A stretch of 64,000 bases of DNA from Streptomyces aidingensis (GCF_900112355.1 NZ_FOLM01000001.1:479276-543275), one strand, 5' to 3'; shown: positions 1-8,684, numbered from the stretch's first letter. Translations and numbers: made by a program. Notes: generated by a model from the letters alone, not told the origin.

Positions 1-1454
1 CCGGGATGCATCTTCACCACATCGGCGGCGGTGTCCTCCCCGGCCCGGGCCAGCAGCGGTGCCGGATGGCCGGCGCTGGCCAGCAGGCAGCGGCGGCCGA
101 CCGGGTCGTAGACCGCGTACAGGCAGGTGGCGCGGAGCAGCGAGGCGGCACCCGCCGGGTCGCGCTGCCCCTGGTCCTCGCCGAACCGCACCACCAGGTC
201 GTTGAGGTGGCTGAGCAGTTCGTCCGGCGGCGGATCCAGGTCGGCCAGGGTCTGCACGGCGGACCGCAGCCGCCCGGTGGCGCCCGCCGCGTGCACTCCG
301 TGGCCGGCGACCTTGCCCACCACGAAGGCGACCCGGGCCGAGGACAGCGGGATCACGTCGTACCAGCTTCCGCCGGTGCCGGCCGCGGTGGCCGCCGGGG
401 CGTAGACGCCCGAGGTCTCCGCCGCGGTGACGGCCACGTCCGGGCGGGGCAGCAGGCTGCGCTGCAGCGCCTCGGCGGTGCGCCGCTCCCGGGAGTAGCG
501 GCGGGCGTTGTCCAGGCCGAGGGCCAGCCGGGAGCCGATCTGCTCGGTCAGCTCGGCGTCGTCGTGGTCGAACGGGGTCCGGTCGCCGGTCCGCCACAGG
601 CCGAGCGCGCCGAGCACCGCGCCGCGCGCCCGGAGCGGCATGACCAGGAAGGAGGTGGCCGACCGGGTGAGCACCAGGCGGGCCCGGGGGGTGCCGCCGA
701 GCTCGGCGCGGAGCGGGCCGAGATCGGGCAGCACGCCGGCCCCGCCGCGCCGCATGTGCGCGCTTTCCACGTCTCCCAGGGCGAAGGTCTCGCCGAGCTG
801 GTGGATGTCGTCGGGCCAGCAGCCCCGGGCGGCGGCCACCGCGACCCGGCGCTGCGGGGTGCCGGTCACATACTCCCCGGGCTCCTCGCCGGCCAGCACC
901 TCCTCGGTCAGGTCCACCGCGCCCAGATCGGCGAAGACCGGAACCAGCATGCCGACCAGTTCCTCGGCGCTCTCGGTGATGTCCAGCGAGCCGCCGATCC
1001 GTACCGCGGCGGCGTGCAGCAGGTCCAGCCGCTGCTGCACCCGCGGATCGGAGACCATGACCCCGGTGCCGCGGCTGTCCAGGGCGACGCGCAGGCCGAA
1101 TTCGTCCCGGATCTCACCGTTCGAGGCGGGCGCCAGCCGCACCAGCAGCCGCGGTCCGGGTCCGTCCCCGGTCAACAGCGGAGCCACGCTCACCGAGGCG
1201 TCCAGCGAGCCGGCCAGCGGGCGGCGCAGCACGGCCTGCGCGGCGTCCGGGGCGTTCGCGGCCAGCCGCTCCCACAGGGAAGGGTCCCGGAAGAACCCGC
1301 CGAGCGGCCGGCCGCGGATCTCCGGCAGCGGCCGGCCCAGCAGCTCCGCCGTGGTCGCGGTGCAGGCCAGGACCGTCCCGTCGGCGTCCAGCACCAGCTC
1401 GGCCGACCACGGCAGCCCGCGGCCGGCCCCGCTGTGCTCCGCGGCATGGCCCAC
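1..1454 (-). CDS. PAS-GAF-SpoIIE (PPM-type) regulator, C-terminus cut by window edge; metal-binding Asp residues replaced
   Basis: Reading the minus strand gives about 484 residues before the window ends. A PAS-like segment comes first (LVLDADGTVLACTATTAE, from about residue 17), then a GAF-like segment (about 120-310), then a SpoIIE/PP2C domain from about 330. The family hallmarks GGDWYD and GDVxGHG appear here as GGSWYD (Ser363) and GKVAGHG (Lys381), so both Asp metal ligands of the PPM fold are changed; the paralogue at 5703-8363 keeps them. This predicts a catalytically weak or dead phosphatase-like regulator. The start is uncertain: GTG 1454 has GGAGG almost abutting it, and the frame is open back to the stop codon of the upstream gene, about 70 bp away, so co-transcription with 1524-3029 is likely. 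Confidence 0.8.
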   Translation of the reverse strand, partial: MGHAAEHSGAGRGLPWSAELVLDADGTVLACTATTAELLGRPLPEIRGRPLGGFFRDPSLWERLAANAPDAAQAVLRRPLAGSLDASVSVAPLLTGDGPGPRLLVRLAPASNGEIRDEFGLRVALDSRGTGVMVSDPRVQQRLDLLHAAAVRIGGSLDITESAEELVGMLVPVFADLGAVDLTEEVLAGEEPGEYVTGTPQRRVAVAAARGCWPDDIHQLGETFALGDVESAHMRRGGAGVLPDLGPLRAELGGTPRARLVLTRSATSFLVMPLRARGAVLGALGLWRTGDRTPFDHDDAELTEQIGSRLALGLDNARRYSRERRTAEALQRSLLPRPDVAVTAAETSGVYAPAATAAGTGGSWYDVIPLSSARVAFVVGKVAGHGVHAAGATGRLRSAVQTLADLDPPPDELLSHLNDLVVRFGEDQGQRDPAGAASLLRATCLYAVYDPVGRRCLLASAGHPAPLLARAGEDTAADVVKMHP

Positions 1455-1523
1455 CCCTCCATTCAACGCGAGGGCCCGCCGATCCGCCTTCCGGGAGGCG
1501 GCCCGCTGCGCCGGGCGGGCGGG

Positions 1524-3029
1524 TCAGCCGTGCGGGTCGTCGCAGGAGATGCCGTAGTCGGACCCGGCGACGTCGCACGGCATGGTGGTGGGGGAGTCGA
1601 GCAGCCCCTGGGCCGTGGGCCGGGACAGGAAGTCGAGGAACTTCCGGGCCGGCGAGCCGGCCTCGGGCGTCCGGTAGGAGTAGAGGTACTGGACCTCCCA
1701 GAAGGGGTAGAAGCCGTCCTCGACATTGGCGAAGTTGGGGGCGAAGTCGTCGATGGCCACGGTGCGCACCCCGGAGAAGTCGGTGGCCGCCTGCGCCTCG
1801 GCGTAGCCGATGGCGCCGGGCACCCGGTTCACCTCGGTGAGCAGATCACCGGTGGAGCGCCGTTCGCAGCGCAGCGGGCCGTCGTCGCCATGGCCCGGGG
1901 AGCGGGTCCGGCAGTCGCCGGAATTGACGGCCAGCGGTTCGCCGAAGCCCAGCACCAGCCGTTCGAACAGCGCCCGGGTGCCGGAGCCGGTGTCCCGGCT
2001 GACCAGCGCGATGTCGCGGTCGTTGCCGTCCAGCTCGCTCCAGTTGGTGATCTCCCCCCGGTAGATCCGGTGGATCTCGTCCAGGGTCAGGCGGTCGATC
2101 CCGGCGTCGCGGTTGACCACCACGGCGAAGATGTTCAGTGCCAGCGGATGCTCGTCGAACTGCCGGTATTTCTCGTCGGCCCTGCCGTCGGCGACCGTGA
2201 GGTGGTCCGCGGCGGCCTGCGCACCCTGCTCCTGGCCGAGGGCGGCGAGCTCGAACAGCCCCTGCTCGCTGCCGGCCGGGTCCACCTCGATCACGGCGTC
2301 CGGGCAGAGCTCCATGTATGCCTCGGCCAGTTTCGTGGTGGTCGCCTCGAAGGCGGTGGAGCCGATCAGGGTGAGGGTGCCCGTGGCGCAGGCCGGGTCC
2401 CTGGCGTCCGGGTTGTTCACCACCCGCAGGGTGATGGCGCTGGTCACCACCAGCAGCAGCGCGACCAGGACCAGGTAGAGCGGGCGCGGGCCGGTCCGCT
2501 GCTTGTTCCGGACGATCCGGCCGCCGCTGATCAGCCCCTCGGTCTCCACCTCGCCGCCGGAGCCTTCGCCGGAAAGCAGCACCAGCAGCTTGAAGTGGTT
2601 CCCCGGGTTCAGCGCGAACGGCGGCAGGGTGATCCGGCTGCCCTGGTGGGTCAGCCGCTCCAGCCGCCGGATCAGCAGCCGGGGCTGGGCGTCGGTGACG
2701 ATCACGGCCACCACCTGGCGGCCGTCGAAGTCGACGGTGAGCAGTTCCTGGATGTCCTCGCGGGTGATCGGTTTGCTGCCGTCGTTCTCCACCCGTACCA
2801 GGGCGAAGGAGGCGTCGGCGACCTCGCTGCCGTCCCGGTAGACCGTCAGGTCCGGGAAGCCGGGCGGCCCGTCGGGCGGGTCGCGCAGTACCGCGTCCAT
2901 CTGCACCCGCCAGCCGATCCGCTTGCGCCGCCGGTCCAGCAGCCAGAGCACCACCGTGGCGGTCAACGCGACCAGGCCGACGATGACTTCGGGGTCCCAA
3001 AGGTCCCCCCAGAAATCCCCCATGTCCAC
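1524..3029 (-). CDS. Two-TM membrane protein with PstS-like substrate-binding domain
   Basis: 501 residues. A transmembrane helix near residues 14-31 is followed by a Arg/Lys cluster (RRRKR), a soluble stretch of about 145 residues, a second helix near 183-203, and then a PBP-like domain (about 215-495). That domain starts with a LTLIGSTAFEATTTK segment and contains SRDTGSGTR, the phosphate-binding-protein signature type. Known PstS proteins are lipoproteins feeding a PstCA permease; here there is no lipobox and no pst permease alongside, so a tethered sensor or scavenger role is inferred. The gene lies just upstream of the degenerate SpoIIE-type gene on the same strand. Ligand identity (phosphate or another oxyanion) cannot be read from sequence. 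Confidence 0.75.
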   Translation of the reverse strand: MDMGDFWGDLWDPEVIVGLVALTATVVLWLLDRRRKRIGWRVQMDAVLRDPPDGPPGFPDLTVYRDGSEVADASFALVRVENDGSKPITREDIQELLTVDFDGRQVVAVIVTDAQPRLLIRRLERLTHQGSRITLPPFALNPGNHFKLLVLLSGEGSGGEVETEGLISGGRIVRNKQRTGPRPLYLVLVALLLVVTSAITLRVVNNPDARDPACATGTLTLIGSTAFEATTTKLAEAYMELCPDAVIEVDPAGSEQGLFELAALGQEQGAQAAADHLTVADGRADEKYRQFDEHPLALNIFAVVVNRDAGIDRLTLDEIHRIYRGEITNWSELDGNDRDIALVSRDTGSGTRALFERLVLGFGEPLAVNSGDCRTRSPGHGDDGPLRCERRSTGDLLTEVNRVPGAIGYAEAQAATDFSGVRTVAIDDFAPNFANVEDGFYPFWEVQYLYSYRTPEAGSPARKFLDFLSRPTAQGLLDSPTTMPCDVAGSDYGISCDDPHG

Positions 3030-3085
3030 TTCTTCCCCGGCCGGCCCCTCGTTTCGGTGGCCGGAACGGTACGTCAGGAAGGCCG

Positions 3086-3099
3086 GCGCGTTAACGCGC
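3086..3099. promoter_or_regulatory. 14-bp perfect palindrome in divergent promoter region
   Basis: GCGCGTTAACGCGC is a perfect dyad with an AT core, located 57 bp upstream of the minus-strand PstS-like gene and about 300 bp upstream of the subtilase gene. The rest of 3030-3399 holds no gene that I can support; it contains an AT-richer patch near 3255-3275 that may belong to the subtilase promoter. Operator function is inference only. Confidence 0.35.
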
Positions 3100-3399
3100 G
3101 TGGTGCGGGCGAGGGGCGGAGGGGACCGCCATGTGCGGGGACATGCGCCGGTGTGCGGATCTCGTGAGGGGCGTGAAGCCGGCCGGGGCCTGTGTGGATG
3201 CCGTGGTCATTCCGGCCATGCCTTCGTGCGCCCCTTGCCGATCTCCGGTGGCTGCACGAATCATTCATTGAGTGTCCTGTGCACGCCAAACCGGAGGAAC
3301 CCGTTCCGCATTGGCGTGTCCGGGACGCCGTCCCGCGGAAACCCCGCGCTCCACCCCGGCAGGCAATCCCCACAGGACGAACCGTCAGGAGGCACACCG

Positions 3400-4623
3400 A
3401 TGGCAGTGACGCCCCCCTCGTGGTGGCGCGGCGCCACCGCCGCGGCAGCCGGCGCAGCGGTGCTCCTCGGGGCCGGGAGCACCCTCCCGGCCGCCGCGGC
3501 GCCCGCCCCCGCCCCCGTACCGGAAGGTGAGATCGTCAACGCCGGCACCCCCGACGCGATAGCCGGCAGCTACCTCGTCACCCTCGACGACACCGCGCCG
3601 CGGGCCGCCTCCGCCGAAGCCGCCGGACTCGCCGAGCGGTTCGGCGTCGAGATCGAGCAGGTGTACGAGCACGCGCTCAACGGCTTCGAGATCGAGGCGA
3701 CCGAGCGGGAGGCGCGCGCACTGGCCGCGGACCCCCTGGTGGCCGGGGTGATCCAGAACCAGGCGGTCCGGCTCACCGCCACCCAGACCGATCCGCCCTC
3801 CTGGGGCCTGGACCGCATCGACCAGCCCGATCTGCCGCTGGACGACGCCTTCGCCCATCCGGACCACGGCGGCGCGGGTGTCACGGTCTATGTGCTGGAC
3901 ACCGGGATCCACTACGAGCACGAGGACTTCGGGGGCCGGGCGGTGTTCGGCTTCGACGCCTTCGGCGGCGACGGCTCGGACCGGCAGGGCCACGGCACCC
4001 ATGTGGCGGCCACGGCCGGCGGCGCCGCGTTCGGCGTGGCCAAGAGCGCCGAGATCGTCTCGGTCAAGGTGCTGGACGACGAGGGCAGCGGCACCCTCGC
4101 CTCGGTGGTGGCCGGCATGGACTGGGTCACCGGGAACGCCACCGGTCCCTCGGTCGCCAATCTCAGCCTGGGCGGCGAGGCCAGCCAGGCGCTGGACGAC
4201 GCCGTGCGGGCGGCCATCGAGGCCGGGGTCACCTTTGTGGTGGCGGCCGGGAACGAGAACCAGCCGGCGGCCGGCACCTCGCCGGCCCGGGTGGCGGAGG
4301 CGATCACGGTGGGGGCGACCACCCCCTCCGACCGCCGCGCGGCATTCTCCAACTACGGCACGGCCGTCGACCTCTTCGCGCCGGGCAGCTCCATCACCTC
4401 GGCCTGGACCGGCTCGCCGACCGCCACCCACACCGTCTCCGGAACCTCCATGGCCACCCCGCATGTGGCCGGGGCCGCGGCGCTGTATCTCGCGGACCAT
4501 CCGCAGGCCGCGCCGGCCGAGGTGGCCGCCGCGCTGGACCGGGCGTCGGCCAGGGGCCGGCTGAGCGACGAAGGACCGGGGTCGCCGGACAAGCTGCTCC
4601 AGGTGTTCACCGCCGGTCCGTAG
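3400..4623 (+). CDS. Secreted S8 family serine peptidase (subtilase) with I9 propeptide
   Basis: 407 residues starting at ATG 3400, with CAGGAGG 8 bp upstream. An N-terminal signal peptide (about 1-34, ending in an Ala-rich region) precedes an inhibitor-I9-type propeptide (about 55-125) and a peptidase S8 domain. The triad is visible: Asp167 in VYVLDTGI, His198 in GHGTHVA, Ser350 in GTSMATPHVAG, with oxyanion Asn285 in AAGN. The size and layout match secreted proteinase-K-like alkaline serine proteases of Streptomyces. Monocistronic: a strong hairpin follows it and the next gene has its own leader. Confidence 0.95.
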   Translation: MAVTPPSWWRGATAAAAGAAVLLGAGSTLPAAAAPAPAPVPEGEIVNAGTPDAIAGSYLVTLDDTAPRAASAEAAGLAERFGVEIEQVYEHALNGFEIEATEREARALAADPLVAGVIQNQAVRLTATQTDPPSWGLDRIDQPDLPLDDAFAHPDHGGAGVTVYVLDTGIHYEHEDFGGRAVFGFDAFGGDGSDRQGHGTHVAATAGGAAFGVAKSAEIVSVKVLDDEGSGTLASVVAGMDWVTGNATGPSVANLSLGGEASQALDDAVRAAIEAGVTFVVAAGNENQPAAGTSPARVAEAITVGATTPSDRRAAFSNYGTAVDLFAPGSSITSAWTGSPTATHTVSGTSMATPHVAGAAALYLADHPQAAPAEVAAALDRASARGRLSDEGPGSPDKLLQVFTAGP

Positions 4624-4693
4624 CCGAAGGCGGGCACGGCACGGGGACGGGCACGGACCACCCGGGGATCCGGCCACCCGTCCACCCCCAAGC

Positions 4694-4732
4694 CGCGCGG
4701 GTCGCCGTCTGGTGTGAGCGGCGGCCCGCGCG
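4694..4732 (+). terminator. Strong GC hairpin after subtilase gene
   Basis: Left arm CGCGCGGGTCGCCG (4694-4707) pairs with CGGCGGCCCGCGCG (4719-4732) with one T-G wobble, leaving an 11-nt loop. There is no T-run, as is common for actinobacterial terminators. Together with the next operator-like region it accounts for the 4624-4935 gap, in which I see no gene. Confidence 0.6.
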
Positions 4733-4829
4733 TTGTGCGCTCCGCGGGGGGCCGGAGCCGGCCCCCGCCCGCCGCTTCGAGCTGGGCGGATGCCTTTCCG
4801 ACGGCATGTGCGGGCGGCAGGAACTGCGT

Positions 4830-4930
4830 GTCAAGCGATGGCCAGTTCTTGCCTTGACCACGTTCTGTTGTCAAGCTGTTGCTGTTTGTCATTCGTGCAT
4901 GGGAGCATGCATGGGAGCAGCCCTGGGAGG
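4830..4930 (+). promoter_or_regulatory. Leader of GntR gene: CTTGAC/GTCAAG dyads and 12-bp tandem repeat
   Basis: GTCAAG (4830-4835), CTTGAC (4853-4858) and GTCAAG (4870-4875) form inverted half-sites; the last two are separated by 11 bp. TTGACC at 4854-4859 could also act as a -35 element. Immediately downstream, TGCATGGGAGCA is repeated perfectly in tandem (4896-4907 and 4908-4919), just before the ribosome-binding site GGGAGG (4925-4930). This looks like an autoregulatory operator region for the GntR protein, which is inference. Confidence 0.45.
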
Positions 4931-4935
4931 GCCTC

Positions 4936-5688
4936 GTGCCGTTCGGCGACCAGCCCGCGTATCTCCGCATCGCTGATGATCTCCGGCAGCAGATCGCCGA
5001 TGGCACGCTGCCGCCCAATGCCAAGCTCCCCTCGCAGGCCGGCATCCGCGCCCGCTACGGCGTCTCCGACACGGTGGCCCTGGAGGCGCGCAAGGTGCTG
5101 ATGGCCGAGGGGCTGGTGGAGGGCCGCTCGGGCTCGGGCACCTATGTGCGGGAGCGGCCGGTACCGCTGCGGCTGTTCCGCAGCGCCTACCGCACCCTGG
5201 GCGATTCCACGCCGTTCCGGCAGGAGCAGGCGGACGAGCGGCAGAGCGGCACCTGGGAGGCGAGCAGCGAGCGGCAGACGGCCTCGCCGGCCGTGGCCGA
5301 GCGGCTCGGGCTGGAGCGGGACGAGGCGGTGATGTGCACCCGGTATGTGTTCCGCGCCGGCGGCGGGCCGGTGATGCTCTCCACGTCCTGGGAGCCGCTG
5401 CGGCTGACCGGCCGGACACCGGTGATGCTGCCCGAGGAGGGGCCGCTGGGCGGGCGCGGCGTGGTGGAGCGGATGGCCGCCATCGATGTGGTGGTGGACA
5501 ACGTCCAGGAGGAGGTGTGGGCCCGGCCGGCACTGGCGGCCGAGGCGGCGGTGCTCGGCGGCCAGCCCGGGCACGGGGTGCTGGTGATCACCCGCACCTT
5601 CCGCTCCGGCGGCATGGCCGTGGAGACCGCCGACATCATCCTGCCGGCCGACCGCTACCGCATCTCCTATCACCTTCCCGTCCGCTGA
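4936..5688 (+). CDS. GntR/HutC-family transcriptional regulator (wHTH + UTRA)
   Basis: 250 residues from GTG 4936, chosen because GGGAGG lies 5 bp upstream; an in-frame upstream extension to 4879 would translate the tandem repeat leader and is unlikely. Residues 7-72 form the GntR winged helix (PAYLRIADDLRQQIADGTL, then the recognition part YGVSDTVALEARKVL and the wing GRSGSGTYV). Residues about 90-245 match a UTRA effector-binding domain ending in ADIILPADRYRISYHLPV. Members of this family repress or activate neighbouring transport or catabolic genes in response to a small ligand. No obvious target lies next door, as the following gene is convergent, so autoregulation through the leader repeats is plausible. 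Confidence 0.9.
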   Translation: MPFGDQPAYLRIADDLRQQIADGTLPPNAKLPSQAGIRARYGVSDTVALEARKVLMAEGLVEGRSGSGTYVRERPVPLRLFRSAYRTLGDSTPFRQEQADERQSGTWEASSERQTASPAVAERLGLERDEAVMCTRYVFRAGGGPVMLSTSWEPLRLTGRTPVMLPEEGPLGGRGVVERMAAIDVVVDNVQEEVWARPALAAEAAVLGGQPGHGVLVITRTFRSGGMAVETADIILPADRYRISYHLPVR

Positions 5689-5702
5689 GCCCGGCGGCGG
5701 GC

Positions 5703-8363
5703 TCAGGGGGCTGTAGGCCCGGGCGGGAGGGGGAGTTCGAGCCAGATGGTCTTGCCGTGGGGCTCGCGGCGGGTGCCCCAGCGCTGGGCGGTGCGGGCGA
5801 CCAGGGCCAGGCCACGGCCGCCTTCGTCGTCCGGTGCGGCGTCCCGCGCCCGCGGCGGGTCCGGCAGCGAGTCGGAGACCTCCACCAGCAGCCGGGTCCC
5901 GCGCACCAGCCGTACCCCCACCGGGCCGCGGGCGTGCCGTACCGCGTTGGTGACCAGCTCGCTCACCACCAGCACCGCAGGCTCGGTGAGCTGCTCCAGT
6001 CCCCAGTCGCGCAGCGTGTGCCGGACCAGGCTGCGGGCCCGGTAGGCCGCGACATTGCGGGCCGGGAAGCTCCAGGAGACGGAGGTCTCGCCGGGCAGCC
6101 CGCCCAGCCGGGCGGCCAGCAGCGCGATGTCGTCCTCCGCGCCCTGCCGCGGCACGGGGGCCGGCATGGCCGCGGCCCGGTCCCGGGTGGTGTCCGCGGG
6201 CGGCTGTGCTCCGGTGCCGGTGACGGTGCCGGTGCCGTCCGGGGTGAGCGCCGTCAGCACCCGGTCGCACAGGTCTTCCAGGGGCGGGGTGTCGCCCGTG
6301 GTGCGGCCCAGCACCGTGCGCATCCGCTCCAGCCCCTCGTCGATGTCCGAGCCGCGCCGTTCGATCAGTCCGTCGGTGTAGAGGACGAGGATCGCGCCGT
6401 CCGGCATATCGATCCGCCGCTCCTCGAACCGGGCGTCCTCCAGCCCCAGCGGCATGCCCTCCGGGAGGTGCAGGGTCCGGGCCCGCCACAGCCCGGTGTG
6501 CGGGCCCCGGGCGAGCAGCAGCGGCGGCGGATGCCCCGCGTTGGCCAGGACACAGCTCCGTTCCGCCGGGTCGTAGATGGCGTAGATGCAGGTGGCCATC
6601 AGCAGCTCGTCGGGCGCGGGTGCGAGATCGTCGCCCAGCTCGTTGAGGTGGCGCAGCAGCGCGGCGGGCGGCAGGCCCACCCCGGCCAGGGTGCGCACGG
6701 CGGTGCGCAGCCGTCCCATGGTGGCGGCGGCCTGCAGCCCGTGCCCGATGACGTCGCCGATCACAAAGGCCACCCGGCCGTCGCCCAGCGGGATGACGTC
6801 GAACCAGTCGCCGCCGGCCTCCGCGCCCGTGCTGGCCGGCACATAGCGGTAGCCCACCTGCACGCCGGGCGGCTCCGGCACCCGCTGCGGCAGCAGGCTG
6901 CGCTGGAGCATCACGGCGCTGTCCCGCTCCCGGGCGTAGAGCCGGGCGTTGTCCAGGGAGACCGAGGCGCGCGCCGCGACCTCCCCGGCCAGGGCCAGGT
7001 CCTCGCCGTTGAACGGGGTGCGCCGCCCGGAGCGGCTGACCACCAGCAGGCCGAGCACGGTGCCGCGGGCGCGCAGCGGCAGCACCATCAGCGAGTGGAT
7101 GCCCAGCTCGATGGCGGCCCGCACCTTGGGATCGTCCCGGTAGGTGGTCTCGGCCAGCTCGCGTTCCGAGCCGACCAGATACGGGTAGCCGCTGAGCAGC
7201 ACCCGGCCGAAGATCGAGCCGGGCTCGAAGGCGATGTCCTGGCCGGCGCGGAGCATCCGCTCCACGGCGGGGGTGAACTCCTTGGCGGCGACCCCGGTCT
7301 GGCGCAGCGGGGCGGAGGCCATCCGGGCCCTGGAGGGCAGCTCGCCGCCGTTGATCACCTCGTCCAGCAGCATGACCCCGGAGTAGTCGGCGAAGCGGGG
7401 CACCAGGACCTGGGCCAGCACCTCGGAGATGCGGCGCACGTCCAGCAGGTCGGCCAGGGCCAGCCCGATGTCGTCCAGCAGGGAGAGCCGCTGCCGGGCG
7501 TGCTCGATCTTCTCCAGCGCCTCGCGCCGCTCGGTGATGTCGATGACGGTGCAGCCCACGCCCAGGGGCCGGCCGCCGCGGTCGGTGAGCCGGCCGAAGG
7601 AGAGCGAGCGGGCGCCGCTCCGGTCGGGGGAGGGCATCACCAGATCGATCACGGACCGCCCGGTGCGCAGCACCTGCCGCTGGATCTCGTGGATCTCGCG
7701 CGACATGTGTTCGGGCAGCACCTCCAGCACGGTCTTGCCGACCACGTCGTCCGGGTGGACGCCGCTGAGCCGGGCCAGCGCGTCGTTGATCCGCAGATAG
7801 CGCAGGTCGGTGTCGAACAGGGCGATGCCCAGCGGGGAGGCGGTGAACAGGCCGTCCAGTGCGGCCAGGTCCTGTTCGACGGCGCGGATCCGGCTGGTCT
7901 CCACAAGGTTGGCGAGAATGAAAGGGGTGCGGTCGGGGTCGCGCAGCAGGGTGGCCCGGCCCTCCAGTTCCACGGTGGCGCCGTCCAGGTGGCGCATCGG
8001 GAGGATGCCGCGCCAGAGGCCGTCGCGCAGCAGGGCGCGGTAGATGGCGATGCCCCCGGGGTCGTGGCCCTCGGGGAAGAAGTCACTGAGGTGGCGCCCG
8101 ATGGCCAGGCTGTCGGGCCAGCCGAGGATCTCGGTGGTGGTGGGGCTCCAGAGCACGACGCGGCCGTGCGCGTCGATCATCACGATGCCCACCCGCAGGA
8201 CGTTCAGCAGCGATTCCGGGAACGGCGCGGAGCCGCCGCGGGACGCGGACGGGTCGGCGGGCTGCGCCGCCCGGGGCGCCGCGGCCCGGGCGGTGGGTGC
8301 GGCACGCCGTGCCGCACCGGTCCCGGCCATCGGCCGCCGGGCGTCCTCGGCACTCGCGCTCAC
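5703..8363 (-). CDS. Multidomain regulator: PAS-PAS-GAF-SpoIIE phosphatase-HATPase kinase
   Basis: About 886 residues. Order: Ala/Pro-rich N-terminus, PAS (about 50-160), second PAS (about 165-285, LFTASPLGIALFDTDLRYL), GAF (about 290-480), PPM/SpoIIE phosphatase (about 490-720), and a C-terminal RsbW-like ATPase (about 745-880) with N-box ELVTNAVRH and G-box DEGGRGL. Metal ligands are intact: Asp519 in GGDWFD and Asp537 in GDVIGHG. Such proteins dephosphorylate anti-anti-sigma factors and phosphorylate or bind partners in partner-switching networks. Start: GTG 8363 with AGGGG about 10 bp upstream is preferred; the frame stays open to a TTG at 8414. The gene converges on the GntR gene, 14 bp from its stop. 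Confidence 0.88.
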   Translation of the reverse strand: MSASAEDARRPMAGTGAARRAAPTARAAAPRAAQPADPSASRGGSAPFPESLLNVLRVGIVMIDAHGRVVLWSPTTTEILGWPDSLAIGRHLSDFFPEGHDPGGIAIYRALLRDGLWRGILPMRHLDGATVELEGRATLLRDPDRTPFILANLVETSRIRAVEQDLAALDGLFTASPLGIALFDTDLRYLRINDALARLSGVHPDDVVGKTVLEVLPEHMSREIHEIQRQVLRTGRSVIDLVMPSPDRSGARSLSFGRLTDRGGRPLGVGCTVIDITERREALEKIEHARQRLSLLDDIGLALADLLDVRRISEVLAQVLVPRFADYSGVMLLDEVINGGELPSRARMASAPLRQTGVAAKEFTPAVERMLRAGQDIAFEPGSIFGRVLLSGYPYLVGSERELAETTYRDDPKVRAAIELGIHSLMVLPLRARGTVLGLLVVSRSGRRTPFNGEDLALAGEVAARASVSLDNARLYARERDSAVMLQRSLLPQRVPEPPGVQVGYRYVPASTGAEAGGDWFDVIPLGDGRVAFVIGDVIGHGLQAAATMGRLRTAVRTLAGVGLPPAALLRHLNELGDDLAPAPDELLMATCIYAIYDPAERSCVLANAGHPPPLLLARGPHTGLWRARTLHLPEGMPLGLEDARFEERRIDMPDGAILVLYTDGLIERRGSDIDEGLERMRTVLGRTTGDTPPLEDLCDRVLTALTPDGTGTVTGTGAQPPADTTRDRAAAMPAPVPRQGAEDDIALLAARLGGLPGETSVSWSFPARNVAAYRARSLVRHTLRDWGLEQLTEPAVLVVSELVTNAVRHARGPVGVRLVRGTRLLVEVSDSLPDPPRARDAAPDDEGGRGLALVARTAQRWGTRREPHGKTIWLELPLPPGPTAP

Positions 8364-8483
8364 GCTGTCCACGTCCCCTGTCAGGGCCCTGAGGGCCGGA
8401 TCGGGCGGATGCAAAGATCCCGGAGAATCAGGCTTCGTCCGTTTTATACCTGATTACTCTGATATACCCGATTGTGCACGGGG

Positions 8484-8684
8484 TCAGCGGAGTGTGCTGT
8501 TCCGTTGTTCGACGCGCTCCACCAGATAGCGCCCCCAGCCCGCCGGGCGGGCTCCGGCAGCCGCCTCCAGGCGCCGGATAAGGCGCTGCGCCTCCGCGCG
8601 CGTGGCGCAGTGACCGATCCGGTAGCGGTTGCCGTTCTGGTCCTGGCGGACCACCTGCCACGGCCGCGGGTTGCGGTTGTTCAT
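8484..8684 (-). CDS. Small SPOR-like domain protein
   Basis: 66 residues from ATG 8684 with GGGGGTGAGGA directly upstream. The sequence NRNPRPWQVVRQDQNGNRYRIG, then ATRAEAQRLIRRLEA and WGRYLVERVEQ, has the beta-alpha-beta look of a short SPOR-type domain, a small conserved protein known across Streptomyces. It has no signal peptide or TM segment, so a cytoplasmic location is expected; partner unknown. Confidence 0.8.
   Translation of the reverse strand: MNNRNPRPWQVVRQDQNGNRYRIGHCATRAEAQRLIRRLEAAAGARPAGWGRYLVERVEQRNSTLR

Noticed and set aside
6-3167. Long plus-strand open frame opposite the phosphatase and PstS-like genes
   Set aside because: High GC opens antisense frames; the product is Gly/Arg/Pro-rich without domains, while the minus strand gives clear protein families.
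5334-8453. 1039-codon plus-strand frame
   Set aside because: It is the shadow of the GntR gene and the PAS-GAF-SpoIIE gene; no domain and wrong codon bias.
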